Shown here: one piece after another, positions 1 to 6,530 of the stretch
Layout of the letters: every line of letters begins with the position of its first letter
Position numbering within the stretch: position 1 is the stretch's first letter
Notes under the pieces: model-generated
The model's input: only the letters and a program-made list of their open reading frames with translations
Databases searched by the model: none
What the model was told of the DNA's origin: nothing
DNA from: Alphaproteobacteria bacterium
Lineage (GTDB): Bacteria > Myxococcota_A > UBA796 > GCA-2862545
NCBI GenBank assembly: GCA_020632955.1
Contig: JACKEO010000038.1
Coordinates: 1 to 8,944 of the forward strand
Length of the DNA stretch: 8,944 nt
Direction of reading: 5' to 3'
Program-made: the position numbers and the translations under genes

Positions 1-235
1 CGCCGTCCACCACCTCGCTGGCCGTGCCGTCGCCGCCCACGGCGAGGAGGCGCCCGGCCCCCGCCTCGGCCGCCTCCCGGGCGAGCTCCCGGCCGTGACC
101 GCCGCCGCTGGTGGTGGGCACCACCACGCCGGGCCCGCACACGTCGCGCGCGAGGGCCTCCAGCTCCGCGAGGCGCCGTCCGGTGCGTCCGGCGGCCGAC
201 ATGGGGTTCACGACGAGGACGGTCTCGGCGCTCAT
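1..235 (-). CDS. Diacylglycerol/lipid kinase family protein, N-terminal part (runs off the left edge)
   Basis: The 78 visible residues begin MSAETVLVVNPMSAAGRTGR, the NPxSxxG opening of the DAGK catalytic domain. They continue to the nucleotide-binding signature GGDGT at residues 67-71, followed by E-V-V-D-G (74-78), the usual continuation. Members of this family phosphorylate diacylglycerol or a related lipid (DgkB, YegS and sphingosine kinase types) using ATP on the cytoplasmic face of the membrane. The C-terminal lipid-binding half lies outside the window, so the substrate cannot be inferred. The ATG overlaps the stop of the upstream Fe-S gene as ATGA and has a GGAG Shine-Dalgarno six bases before it, so it is almost certainly translated from the same mRNA as the two genes upstream. 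The family call is firm; the exact substrate is not. Confidence 0.9.
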   Translation of the reverse strand, partial: MSAETVLVVNPMSAAGRTGRRLAELEALARDVCGPGVVVPTTSGGGHGRELAREAAEAGAGRLLAVGGDGTASEVVDG

Positions 236-1014
236 GGACGCTCCAGCAGGCGGTCGACCGCGTCGCGGGCAGGCAGGCCGCAGCGCGCCCTGTGCGTGGC
301 GCACCGGCTGTCGGCGAGCAGGCCGTCGGCGGCGGGCCACAGACGGGCCATGCGCGCCGCGTCGTCGGGATGGTGGGCCGCCAACGGTCCGGCGCCGCCA
401 CAGCACCCGGCGCCCCCGCGGGCGCAGCCCTCCCGCACCTCGCCCAGCGAGGGCAGCAGCTCGTGCAGCCAGCGCACGGCCACCCCGGTCTCCTGGAGGA
501 CCTCCGCCGCGTCGCCGTGGCAGACCACGGCCGTGCGGCCCCGGAAGAGGGCGACCAACGCGGCGCCGCGGTCCGTCCACCCGGGCCCGCCACGTCCCGC
601 GCGGCCGAGACCGTCGCCGGTCCGCAGGCGCCCCACCGGACGTCCGAGCGCCGCCCCCAGCGCCTCCGACCAGCTCCGCGCGTCGGTCTCCACGGCCACC
701 AGCTCGCCCTCGCCCTCCACCTCGCCGAGCGGCTCGAGTGCAGGGGGGTCCAGCAGGGCCCGCCGCGCCTCGACGATCAGCGCCGGCAGCGGGCGGTGGA
801 GGTGGCAGTGGTCCTGGCACCGTCCGCAGTCCACGCACAGCGTGGCGGCCTCCGCCGCGAGCGCAGCGTCCACGCGCCCCTCGGCCCAGCCGTGGAGCAC
901 GTCGGCGATCCAGGTGGGCACCGCCGCCTCACGGGCCGTCCCGGTGGCCACCGGGCAGGCGTGCCGACACAGCCGCGGGCAGAGGACGCAGGTGGTGAGC
1001 TCAGCCTGACGCAC
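232..1014 (-). CDS. Two-cluster 4Fe-4S protein with C-terminal CCG (cysteine-rich) domain, GlcF/HdrD-like
   Basis: The protein has 260 residues. Two ferredoxin-type cluster motifs are visible: C9xxC12xxxC16xxxC20-P and C60xxC63xxC66xxxC70. The C-terminal part carries a cysteine-rich CCG-type motif: C197, C204-C205-G-G-A-G, then C238 and C245. This is the layout of electron-transfer subunits such as GlcF, LutA and HdrD, which accept electrons from an FAD oxidase partner. The central stretch (about 90-150) is not recognisable, and the first cluster is C-x2-C-x3-C-x3-C rather than the classic CxxCxxCxxxCP. The start is GTG at 1014, chosen because GGGGAG lies five bases upstream and C9 follows directly. 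The gene overlaps the flavoprotein's end by 14 nt and the kinase's start by 4 nt, indicating translational coupling. I infer that it shuttles electrons from the flavoprotein; no membrane segment is visible. Confidence 0.85.
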   Translation of the reverse strand: MRQAELTTCVLCPRLCRHACPVATGTAREAAVPTWIADVLHGWAEGRVDAALAAEAATLCVDCGRCQDHCHLHRPLPALIVEARRALLDPPALEPLGEVEGEGELVAVETDARSWSEALGAALGRPVGRLRTGDGLGRAGRGGPGWTDRGAALVALFRGRTAVVCHGDAAEVLQETGVAVRWLHELLPSLGEVREGCARGGAGCCGGAGPLAAHHPDDAARMARLWPAADGLLADSRCATHRARCGLPARDAVDRLLERP

Positions 1015-3115
1015 GCGCGCTCCCCGGGACCCGGAAGGCCCGCTCCGAGGTGACGTGGACCACCGCGGGATCGTCGACCGCGCAGGGCTCGAGCACCCCG
1101 GCGGCCAGGGGCACCAGCCGCCAGGGCACGGCCTCGAGCCCGCCGGGCACCAGGCTGCTGGCGAGCGCGCCGAAGGCCTCCGCGGCCGGTCCGCGGAAGC
1201 CCACGTGCAGCACGCCGTCCACCACGCCGAGGCTTCCGGGCCGCAGGTCGGCGCGCAGCAGCTGCTGGGCCACGCGCCAGGGCTGCTCCACCCGCGCCGC
1301 GCCCATCCAGCGGGGCCCCGCGCCGGGCACGCCCACCGTGGCCCGCACCTTCGGCGCGTGCGTGGCGAGCCAGCCGCGCAGGTCGGGGCCCGCCGCGGAC
1401 CGCGGTCCGCGTCCGAGAGCACAGCCCACGCCGTCCACCTCGCCCCGGACCTCCACCCAGGTGGTCTGCCAGGCGCTGCGCTGCCAGCGGGGAAGGCCCG
1501 GCAGCCGCGCCCAGGGCCAGCGGGGCTCCACGTCGGCACTGGGCCGGGCGGGGTCGACCCACGCGAGGCCGTCGGCCGGCGCGAGCTCGTCGTCGGGCAG
1601 GGGCGCCGGAGGCTCCCCGGTGCGGAGCACGCGTCCCGGGTTGAGCACGCCGCGCGGATCGAGCACGGCCGAGAGCGCCCGCCAGCCCCGCACCGCCGGC
1701 CCGACCTCGCGGCTGGCCCACCGCGCCTTGAGCTCCCCCACCCCGTGGTGGTGGGTGACCGTGCACCCGCTGGCGAGCACCGCGTCGAGGGCCGCCGTCC
1801 ACACGGCGTCGTACACCGCGCGATCCCCCCGCCCGGCGAAGGAGAAGTAGATGCAGCCCCCCTCCGGGTACACGTGGCTCATGTGGGCCATCACGAGCGC
1901 GTGCGGACCCACGGCCCGGCGCACCGCCTCGTAGGCCCGCGGCAGGGCCGTCCAGCGGCCGGCGATCTCCATGGTGTCGGCGAAGCCGCCCCGCTCGAAC
2001 ACCGGCATGAGCTTGTAGCTGACGGCGTGACGCGAGGCGTGCCAGCGCTCGCCGGGCTCGGGGCCGAGGTCCACGCCGTCCACTTCCAGCAGCGGGCGGC
2101 CTGCGGCCACGGCCGCCTCCACCACCTCGGGCGGGCCCTCCCAGCCCACGATCACCAGCACCCCGTCGGCGAGGCCCTCGGCCACCCGTTGCAGCAGGCC
2201 GGGCACGCTGAGGGGCAGCACCAGCAGGCGACGACGCACCTCGGGAAGGGCGTCCACCTGCTTGAGCCAGCCCTTCCACCAGGCCTCGTGGCCGTGGGCC
2301 TTCTTGGGTCGCGTCTTGCCGCCGATCCAGGTGTCGAGCGGGTCGTACAGGCGCACCACCGACGGCCACAGCTCGCCCTGCATCAGCCCGCGCATGGCGT
2401 CGAGGGCGGTGTGCACGTCGGGGAAGCGGTAGCCGCGGAGCCAGCGCGTGGCCGGCAGCGGACGCACGCGGAGGCGCACGCGGGTGATCACGCCGAGGGT
2501 GCCCTCCGAGCCCAGCACCTGGGGCAGCCACTCGGGGAGCCCCTGCCGTGGCGGGGACGACGGACCGGGCACGCCCAGGTGCAGTGCCCCCTCGCCGGGC
2601 GTGACGAGGTCGAGCCCCACCACCATGTCCTCGAAGACGCCGTAGCGACTGGAGAACTGGCCCGCGCCGCGCGCGGCCGCCCAGCCCCCCACCGTGGAGC
2701 AGCCGATCGACGACGGCGAGTGCCCGCAGGTCCAGCCTGCCGCGGCGAGGGCATCCTCGAGGTGCTGCCCGTTCACGCCGGCCCCGACCTCCACCGTCCA
2801 GGTCTCTGGGTCGACCTCCCCGATGCGGTCGAAGCGCTTGGTGTCGAGGACCCATGCGTCGGCCATGCCGCGGGCGCCGCCACACACCCCGCTGCCCGCG
2901 CCGTACGGCACCACGGGCCGTCCCGACGCCGTGGCGGCGCGGAGCACCGCGAGCACCTCGTCGTCGGTCTCGGGCCAGAAGACGCGCCCCGGCTGCGGAG
3001 CCGCCCTGCCCTGCCATGCGTCGAGCGTGCCGCCCGGCCACAGATCACGGGAGGCCGCCCGCAGATCGAGCGCGCTGGTGCTGGACGCCACCCCGTCGAG
3101 GCCGGCCTTGGACAT
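1001..3115 (-). CDS. FAD-linked oxidase, alkylglycerone-phosphate synthase-like, with about 205-residue C-terminal extension
   Basis: The protein has 704 residues from the chosen ATG. The N-terminal FAD-binding domain of the PCMH/VAO type shows PYGAGSGVCGGA at 70-81 and SSIGCSTVGGW at 135-145, followed by Y158-G-V-F-E-D. The cap domain follows, with HMSHVYPEGG at 411-420 and the triple-histidine loop THHHGVG at 454-460. That loop is characteristic of alkyl-DHAP synthase and its bacterial relatives, where these histidines serve catalysis. The canonical fold ends near LDPRGVLNPGRVL (about residue 498). The remaining 205 residues are unusual and resemble no domain I can name. Alkyl-DHAP synthase swaps the acyl chain of acyl-DHAP for a fatty alcohol in ether-lipid synthesis; related flavoproteins oxidise 2-hydroxy acids. 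The following genes are an Fe-S electron carrier and a DAGK-type kinase, which fits lipid metabolism with an oxidative step. No good ribosome binding site precedes the ATG. The frame stays open to 3649, but a terminator at 3158-3197 lies inside that extension. Confidence 0.85.
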   Translation of the reverse strand: MSKAGLDGVASSTSALDLRAASRDLWPGGTLDAWQGRAAPQPGRVFWPETDDEVLAVLRAATASGRPVVPYGAGSGVCGGARGMADAWVLDTKRFDRIGEVDPETWTVEVGAGVNGQHLEDALAAAGWTCGHSPSSIGCSTVGGWAAARGAGQFSSRYGVFEDMVVGLDLVTPGEGALHLGVPGPSSPPRQGLPEWLPQVLGSEGTLGVITRVRLRVRPLPATRWLRGYRFPDVHTALDAMRGLMQGELWPSVVRLYDPLDTWIGGKTRPKKAHGHEAWWKGWLKQVDALPEVRRRLLVLPLSVPGLLQRVAEGLADGVLVIVGWEGPPEVVEAAVAAGRPLLEVDGVDLGPEPGERWHASRHAVSYKLMPVFERGGFADTMEIAGRWTALPRAYEAVRRAVGPHALVMAHMSHVYPEGGCIYFSFAGRGDRAVYDAVWTAALDAVLASGCTVTHHHGVGELKARWASREVGPAVRGWRALSAVLDPRGVLNPGRVLRTGEPPAPLPDDELAPADGLAWVDPARPSADVEPRWPWARLPGLPRWQRSAWQTTWVEVRGEVDGVGCALGRGPRSAAGPDLRGWLATHAPKVRATVGVPGAGPRWMGAARVEQPWRVAQQLLRADLRPGSLGVVDGVLHVGFRGPAAEAFGALASSLVPGGLEAVPWRLVPLAAGVLEPCAVDDPAVVHVTSERAFRVPGSARASG
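1020..1025 (-). promoter_or_regulatory. Ribosome binding site fixing the GTG start of the Fe-S gene
   Basis: GGGGAG reads on the minus strand five bases before the GTG at 1014, inside the coding end of the flavoprotein gene. It supports GTG as the start and not one of the upstream codons in the same open frame. Confidence 0.55.
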
Positions 3116-3157
3116 GGTCGCGACCCTATCGAGGTGCGCACGGCAGCTGCCAGCGGC

Positions 3158-3197
3158 AGAAAGAAAGAACGCCCGACCTCGTCGCCGAGGCCGGGCG
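3158..3197 (-). terminator. Intrinsic terminator, minus strand
   Basis: An 11-bp stem with one mismatch (3170-3180 pairing with 3187-3197, arms CGCCCGGCCTC and GAGGTCGGGCG on the minus strand) encloses a six-base loop. On the minus strand it is followed directly by TTCTTTCTTTCT (3158-3169). On the plus strand the hairpin is followed by a much less T-rich run, so the direction is minus. It sits 456 nt after the recA stop codon and 42 nt before the flavoprotein start. It therefore ends either recA read-through, an untranslated RNA from the 3200-3600 interval, or, as an attenuator, the leader of the flavoprotein operon. Confidence 0.75.
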
Positions 3198-3652
3198 TCT
3201 CTCGCGGTGCGGGCCGATGACCCGTCCTGCGTCTCCGCGGGCAGCCCTTGCGAGGCGCGTGCCAGAACGAGAGGATGCCCTGGTTTCCTCCGTGATCGAC
3301 CCGCGACCCCATGACGGAGGGGTCCAGCGAACCCCGTCGAGAGGCCGACCACGACATCCATGTCGCGGTCCCATGTGTCAGTCATGTGACAGCCCGATGC
3401 GAGGGACGACAGGATGCAGCAGCTTCCTGCCTTCTCGGGCGTGACGTCCTCGCCGGCGACCGACGGCGGCGCGCCGCACCCGACCCACGACCGACCCCGT
3501 GCGCTCCGGCCACACCTCGCCGCACACTGACCGACTCCTCCTGTTCTCCCTTCGTTCTCGGGTACCGAAGGGGGTGGGACAGCCGTGTCATGGGCCGTTC
3601 CGCGACGGACGGCGCGACGCCGGTCGCCCGACGCCGCGCCGAGACGCACCGG
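3198..3652. other. Long non-coding interval between recA and the flavoprotein operon
   Basis: I see no convincing protein in this interval. Open frames cross it, but none has family-like sequence with a consistent ribosome binding site. One minus-strand GTG (3527) has AGGAGGAG seven bases before it but opens only an Arg-rich frame of about 50 codons without recognisable features. The interval does hold structure. There is a 7-bp inverted repeat CCCTTCG / CGAAGGG at 3548-3554 and 3566-3572, a hairpin GGGGT / ACCCC at 3319-3335, and nested short arms GGACG / CGTCC with CAGGA / TCCTG around 3403-3450. A TGTCA-N6-TGACA palindrome is listed separately. On the minus strand CTCTCG (about 3270) can pair with CGAGAG (about 3200) just before the terminator. 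A small structured RNA or a regulated leader is possible; neither is shown. Confidence 0.4.
3376..3391. promoter_or_regulatory. Candidate operator, TGTCA-N6-TGACA
   Basis: This is a perfect 5-bp inverted repeat TGTCA gtcatg TGACA, within which CATGTG also occurs twice as a direct repeat. The symmetry and spacing match typical dimeric repressor or activator sites. It lies in a less GC-rich patch of a gene-free interval, about 260 nt before the flavoprotein start, and its minus-strand CTGACA could serve as a -35 element. The cognate regulator is unknown. Confidence 0.35.
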
Positions 3653-4681
3653 CTAGGCCTCCGCCGCCTCCCCGCCGGGCTCGGCCTCACCCTCCACCTC
3701 GCGGAGCGCAGCGAGCACGCGCGCCAGCAGCTCGGGCTCGGCCACGAGGCGGTCGCGCACGTTCTCCTTGCCCTGTCCCAGGCGCTCCTCGCCGAAGGCG
3801 AACCAGGACCCGGACCGCTCGATGACGCCGCGCTCCTCGGCCGCGGAGAGGATCTCGCCGGCGCGGCAGATGCCGCGGCCGTACATGATCTCCACCTCGG
3901 CGTTGCGGAAGGGCGGGGCCAGCTTGTTCTTGACCACCTTGAGGCGCGTGCGCGCGCCCACCTGCTCCTGACCGCTGGTGATGGCGCCGATGCGCCGCAC
4001 CTCGAGCCGGATGGAGGCGTAGAACTTCAGCGCGTTGCCACCGGGCGTCGTCTCGGCGTTGCCGAAGACCACGCCGATCTTCTGCCGCACCTGGTTGAGG
4101 AAGATGACCGTGGCGCCGGTGCGGTTGGTGATGGCGGTGAGCTTGCGCAGCGCCTGGGACATCAGCCGGGCCTGCAGGCCCATGTGGGGATCGCCCATCT
4201 GCCCCTCGAGCTCGGCCTGCGGCACCAGCGCCGCCACCGAGTCGACCACCAGCAGGTCGACGGCACCGGAGCGCACCAGCGCCTCGGCGATCTCGAGGGC
4301 CTGCTCGCCGCTGTCGGGCTGCGACACCAGCAGGGACTCGGTGTCGACGCCCAGCTTGCCCGCGTAGATCACGTCGAGCGCGTGCTCGGCGTCGACGAAG
4401 GCCGCCGTGCCCCCGCGCGCCTGCACCTCCGCCACGGCGTGCAGGGCCAGCGTGGTCTTGCCGCTCGCCTCCGGGCCGTAGATCTCCACCACGCGCCCCT
4501 TGGGCCACCCGCCGATGCCCAGCAGGTCGTCCAGCGTGAAGGAGCCGGTGGACACCACGCTCACGCGCTGCGCCGGCTGCTCGCCGAGCCGCATCACGGC
4601 CCCGCGCCCGAACCGCTTGTCGAGCCCCTCCAGGGTGCTCGTCAGCGCCTTGCTCCGGTCCTCGGACCTGACCTCGATCAT
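3653..4681 (-). CDS. recA: RecA recombinase
   Basis: The protein has 342 residues, the usual bacterial RecA length. It polymerises on single-stranded DNA, drives homologous strand exchange and stimulates LexA self-cleavage. Walker A GPEASGKT is at 69-76, the catalytic glutamate is in FVDAEHALD (E100) and Walker B is LLVVDSVAAL (145-154). DNA-binding loop L1 lies around EGQMGDPHMG (161-170), and loop L2 is in KIGVVFGNAETTPGGNALKF (203-222). The C-terminus ends in the usual acidic tail (EVEGEAEPGGEAAEA). The ATG has GGAGAG a few bases upstream. Small departures from common RecA sequence are GPEASGKT for GPESSGKT and NAETTPGG for NPETT(T/P)GG; both look tolerable. comM lies 98 nt upstream on the same strand and no recX follows. 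No sequence matching a LexA box I know was found before the gene. Confidence 0.98.
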   Translation of the reverse strand: MIEVRSEDRSKALTSTLEGLDKRFGRGAVMRLGEQPAQRVSVVSTGSFTLDDLLGIGGWPKGRVVEIYGPEASGKTTLALHAVAEVQARGGTAAFVDAEHALDVIYAGKLGVDTESLLVSQPDSGEQALEIAEALVRSGAVDLLVVDSVAALVPQAELEGQMGDPHMGLQARLMSQALRKLTAITNRTGATVIFLNQVRQKIGVVFGNAETTPGGNALKFYASIRLEVRRIGAITSGQEQVGARTRLKVVKNKLAPPFRNAEVEIMYGRGICRAGEILSAAEERGVIERSGSWFAFGEERLGQGKENVRDRLVAEPELLARVLAALREVEGEAEPGGEAAEA

Positions 4682-4697
4682 CTCGCTCTCCAGGGAT

Positions 4698-4714
4698 GCG
4701 GTCCGCCGGACCGC
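4698..4714. promoter_or_regulatory. 17-bp palindrome in the recA leader
   Basis: GCGGTCC GCC GGACCGC is a perfect 7-bp inverted repeat with a three-base centre. It ends just before the recA ribosome binding site in the 98-bp comM-recA gap. A weaker hairpin (GGTGG / CCACC, 4723-4738) lies upstream of it on the transcript. It may be an operator for a DNA-damage regulator or an mRNA hairpin affecting recA translation. It does not match the E. coli or Bacillus SOS box. Confidence 0.35.
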
Positions 4715-4779
4715 GGGGGGAAGGTGGTCCGGGCCACCGCGGCACGGACCAGGACCCGACAGGACGCCGGGACGCGTGA

Positions 4780-6273
4780 TCAGGCCGCCTCGCGGGGTCG
4801 GAAGCCGACGGCCTCCGCGAGGTGGGCCTCGGTGATGCGGGGGGCCGCATCCAGGTCGGCCAGCGTGCGGGCCACCCGGGTGACGCGCGTGGCCGCGCGC
4901 CCCGACAGCCCGAGGCGCCGGATGGCCTGGTGCAGCAGGGCCGTGGCCTCTGGCGTGAGCGGCGCCCGGCGGGCGAGCTCGGCCCCCTCCAGGCGCGCGT
5001 TCGTCACCAGCTGCCCGCGCTGGGCCTGGCGCCGACGGGCCGCGAGCACCCGCTCCCGCACGGCCGCCGACGGCTCGCCCGCGGGCCCTCCGACGAGGAC
5101 CTCGGCCGGGACGGCCTCGAGGTCCACGTGCAGGTCCACGCGGTCGAGGATGGGCCCCGAGAGCCTGCGCCGGTAGCGCGCCACCTCGGCGTCACCGCAG
5201 GCGCAGGGGTGTTCGGAGCCTCGCATGCCGCACGGACAGGGGTTGGCGGCGAGCACCAGCGAGACGGCGGCCGGGTAGACCACCGAGCCCTCCGCCCGCG
5301 TGAGCTGGATCCGCCCGTCCTCCAGGGGGCCGCGCAGCACCTCGATGGCGGGGCGCGACAGCTCGGTGGCCTCGTCGAGGAAGAGCACACCGTGGTGGGC
5401 GAGGCTGACCTCCCCCGGGCGCAGCGTGCGGTCCCCCACCATGCCGGCCACCGTGATCGAGTGGTGGGGTGCACGGAAGGGCCGGTGGCGGACGAGGCCC
5501 CGCTCGGCCACCGGCAGGCCCGCGGCGGAGTGGACGCGGGTGACCTCGAGGGCCTCCTCGAAGCGCAGGGGCGGGAGGATGCCGGGGAGGCGGCGGGCGA
5601 GCATGGACTTCCCGCACCCTGGCGGCCCCCACAGCAGCAGGTGGTGCCCCCCGGCCGCCGCGATCTCCAGCGCCCGCCGCGCCACCGCCTGGCCCCGCAC
5701 GTCCGCGAGGTCCACCTCCTCGGCCACCGCCTCCGCGGGGGCCGGCGTGGCCCGCGGCAGCGGACGCTCCCCCGTCAGGTGCGCCACCACGCTCGCCAGG
5801 TCGGTCGCGCCGTACACCGCCACCTCCGGCACCAGCGCCGCCTGCCCCGCCGACGACGCCGGCAGCACCAGCTGCCACCCCCGCGACCGCGCCAGCAGCG
5901 CCAGGGCCACTGCGCCCCGCACCGGGCGCAGCTCGCCCCCCAGCGACAGCTCCCCCACCAGCAGCGTCCGCTCCAGCGCCTCCGCCGGCACCTGCCCGTC
6001 GGCCGACAGCACCCCCACCGCCATCGGCAGGTCGAAGGCCGTCCCCTCCTTGCGCACATCCGCCGGCGCCAGGTTCACCACCACACGCTTCCGCGGGAAC
6101 TCCAGACCCGACGCCTGGATCGCCGAACGCACCCGCTCCGCCGCCTCGCGCACGGCCCCCTGCGCCAGCCCCACGATGCACACGCCCGGCAGCCGGCGGA
6201 GCAGGTCCACCTCCACCTCGATCGGCGTCGCGTCCACCCCGCGCAGGACGGCACTGCGTGCACACACGGCCAT
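4780..6273 (-). CDS. comM: ComM / YifB family Mg-chelatase-like AAA+ ATPase
   Basis: The protein has 497 residues, full length for the family. The N-terminal ChlI/Lon-protease-like domain (about 1-165) contains the family sequence PGVCIVGLAQGAVREAAERV and VVNLAPADVRKEGTAFDLP. The AAA+ domain has Walker A GPPGCGKS (216-223), Walker B VLFLDEA (296-302) and LSGPILDRVDLHV (371-383). A CxC-x8-CxC cluster (C346, C348, C357, C359) sits where this family carries a cysteine insert. The C-terminal Mg_chelatase_C helical domain ends the protein. ComM is a hexameric helicase that extends branch migration and helps integrate incoming DNA during natural transformation, downstream of RecA loading, so its position before recA fits. 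The ATG has GGAGGG four bases upstream. One oddity is DEATEL after Walker B where relatives usually read DELPEF. Uptake genes are not in view, so competence itself is unproven. Confidence 0.95.
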   Translation of the reverse strand: MAVCARSAVLRGVDATPIEVEVDLLRRLPGVCIVGLAQGAVREAAERVRSAIQASGLEFPRKRVVVNLAPADVRKEGTAFDLPMAVGVLSADGQVPAEALERTLLVGELSLGGELRPVRGAVALALLARSRGWQLVLPASSAGQAALVPEVAVYGATDLASVVAHLTGERPLPRATPAPAEAVAEEVDLADVRGQAVARRALEIAAAGGHHLLLWGPPGCGKSMLARRLPGILPPLRFEEALEVTRVHSAAGLPVAERGLVRHRPFRAPHHSITVAGMVGDRTLRPGEVSLAHHGVLFLDEATELSRPAIEVLRGPLEDGRIQLTRAEGSVVYPAAVSLVLAANPCPCGMRGSEHPCACGDAEVARYRRRLSGPILDRVDLHVDLEAVPAEVLVGGPAGEPSAAVRERVLAARRRQAQRGQLVTNARLEGAELARRAPLTPEATALLHQAIRRLGLSGRAATRVTRVARTLADLDAAPRITEAHLAEAVGFRPREAA

Positions 6274-6530
6274 CGGGCCCTCCGGTCGCCGGGCGGGCAG
6301 GCAGGAGGCGTGCCGGGATGGAGGGTTCGCGGGAGGTGGGGGGTGGAGGCCGGGAATGGGGGGGAGGTGCGGTGGGCGTCGTCAGGGGGCGTGGGGCCTC
6401 GGCATCGGCGACAAGCGGTGTGGCGGCTTCACTCTCGGCCAGGTCGTGATGCGTCGAGCAGAAGTCGAAGGATGTCGGGACTCGACGGGCCGCCACCTCC
6501 GCTGCAACGCGCGGGAGCCCAACTGCCTCG
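6274..6530. other. Gene-free interval between hepT and comM
   Basis: This 257-bp interval holds no recognisable gene. The half next to comM is an extremely purine-rich G-run tract on the plus strand (listed separately). The half next to hepT is less GC-rich and shows no clear terminator hairpin with a T tract on either strand. A comM promoter would be expected here, but I cannot point to -35 and -10 boxes with confidence. Confidence 0.4.
6323..6364 (+). other. G-run tract with quadruplex potential upstream of comM
   Basis: Five G-runs occur within 42 bases on the plus strand: GGG 6323-6325, GGG 6331-6333, G6 6338-6343, GGG 6352-6354 and G7 6358-6364. Spacers are 5, 4, 8 and 3 bases. The comM transcript therefore has a C-rich leader while the template strand is G-rich. 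One spacer exceeds the usual seven-base limit, so quadruplex formation is plausible, not certain. Confidence 0.4.

Noticed and set aside
777..3220. Very long open frames overlapping the flavoprotein gene on both strands
   Set aside because: They are Arg/Gly/Ala/Pro-rich low-information translations, expected when GC-rich codons are read in the wrong frame. The flavoprotein frame has clear family motifs.
3319..3335. tRNA T-arm-like hairpin (GGGGT, seven bases, ACCCC)
   Set aside because: The loop lacks the TTC-R-A-N-T pattern and no acceptor, D or anticodon arms accompany it.
3116..3649. N-terminal extension of the flavoprotein up to 3649
   Set aside because: The frame is open, but it crosses an intrinsic terminator and has no family-like sequence. 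The FAD domain begins soon after the ATG at 3115.
3198..3652. 6S RNA, SRP RNA, RNase P RNA or a known riboswitch
   Set aside because: None of the conserved motifs I know for these RNAs (for example GAGGAAAGTC of RNase P or GGAAGGAAGCAGC of SRP RNA) is present.
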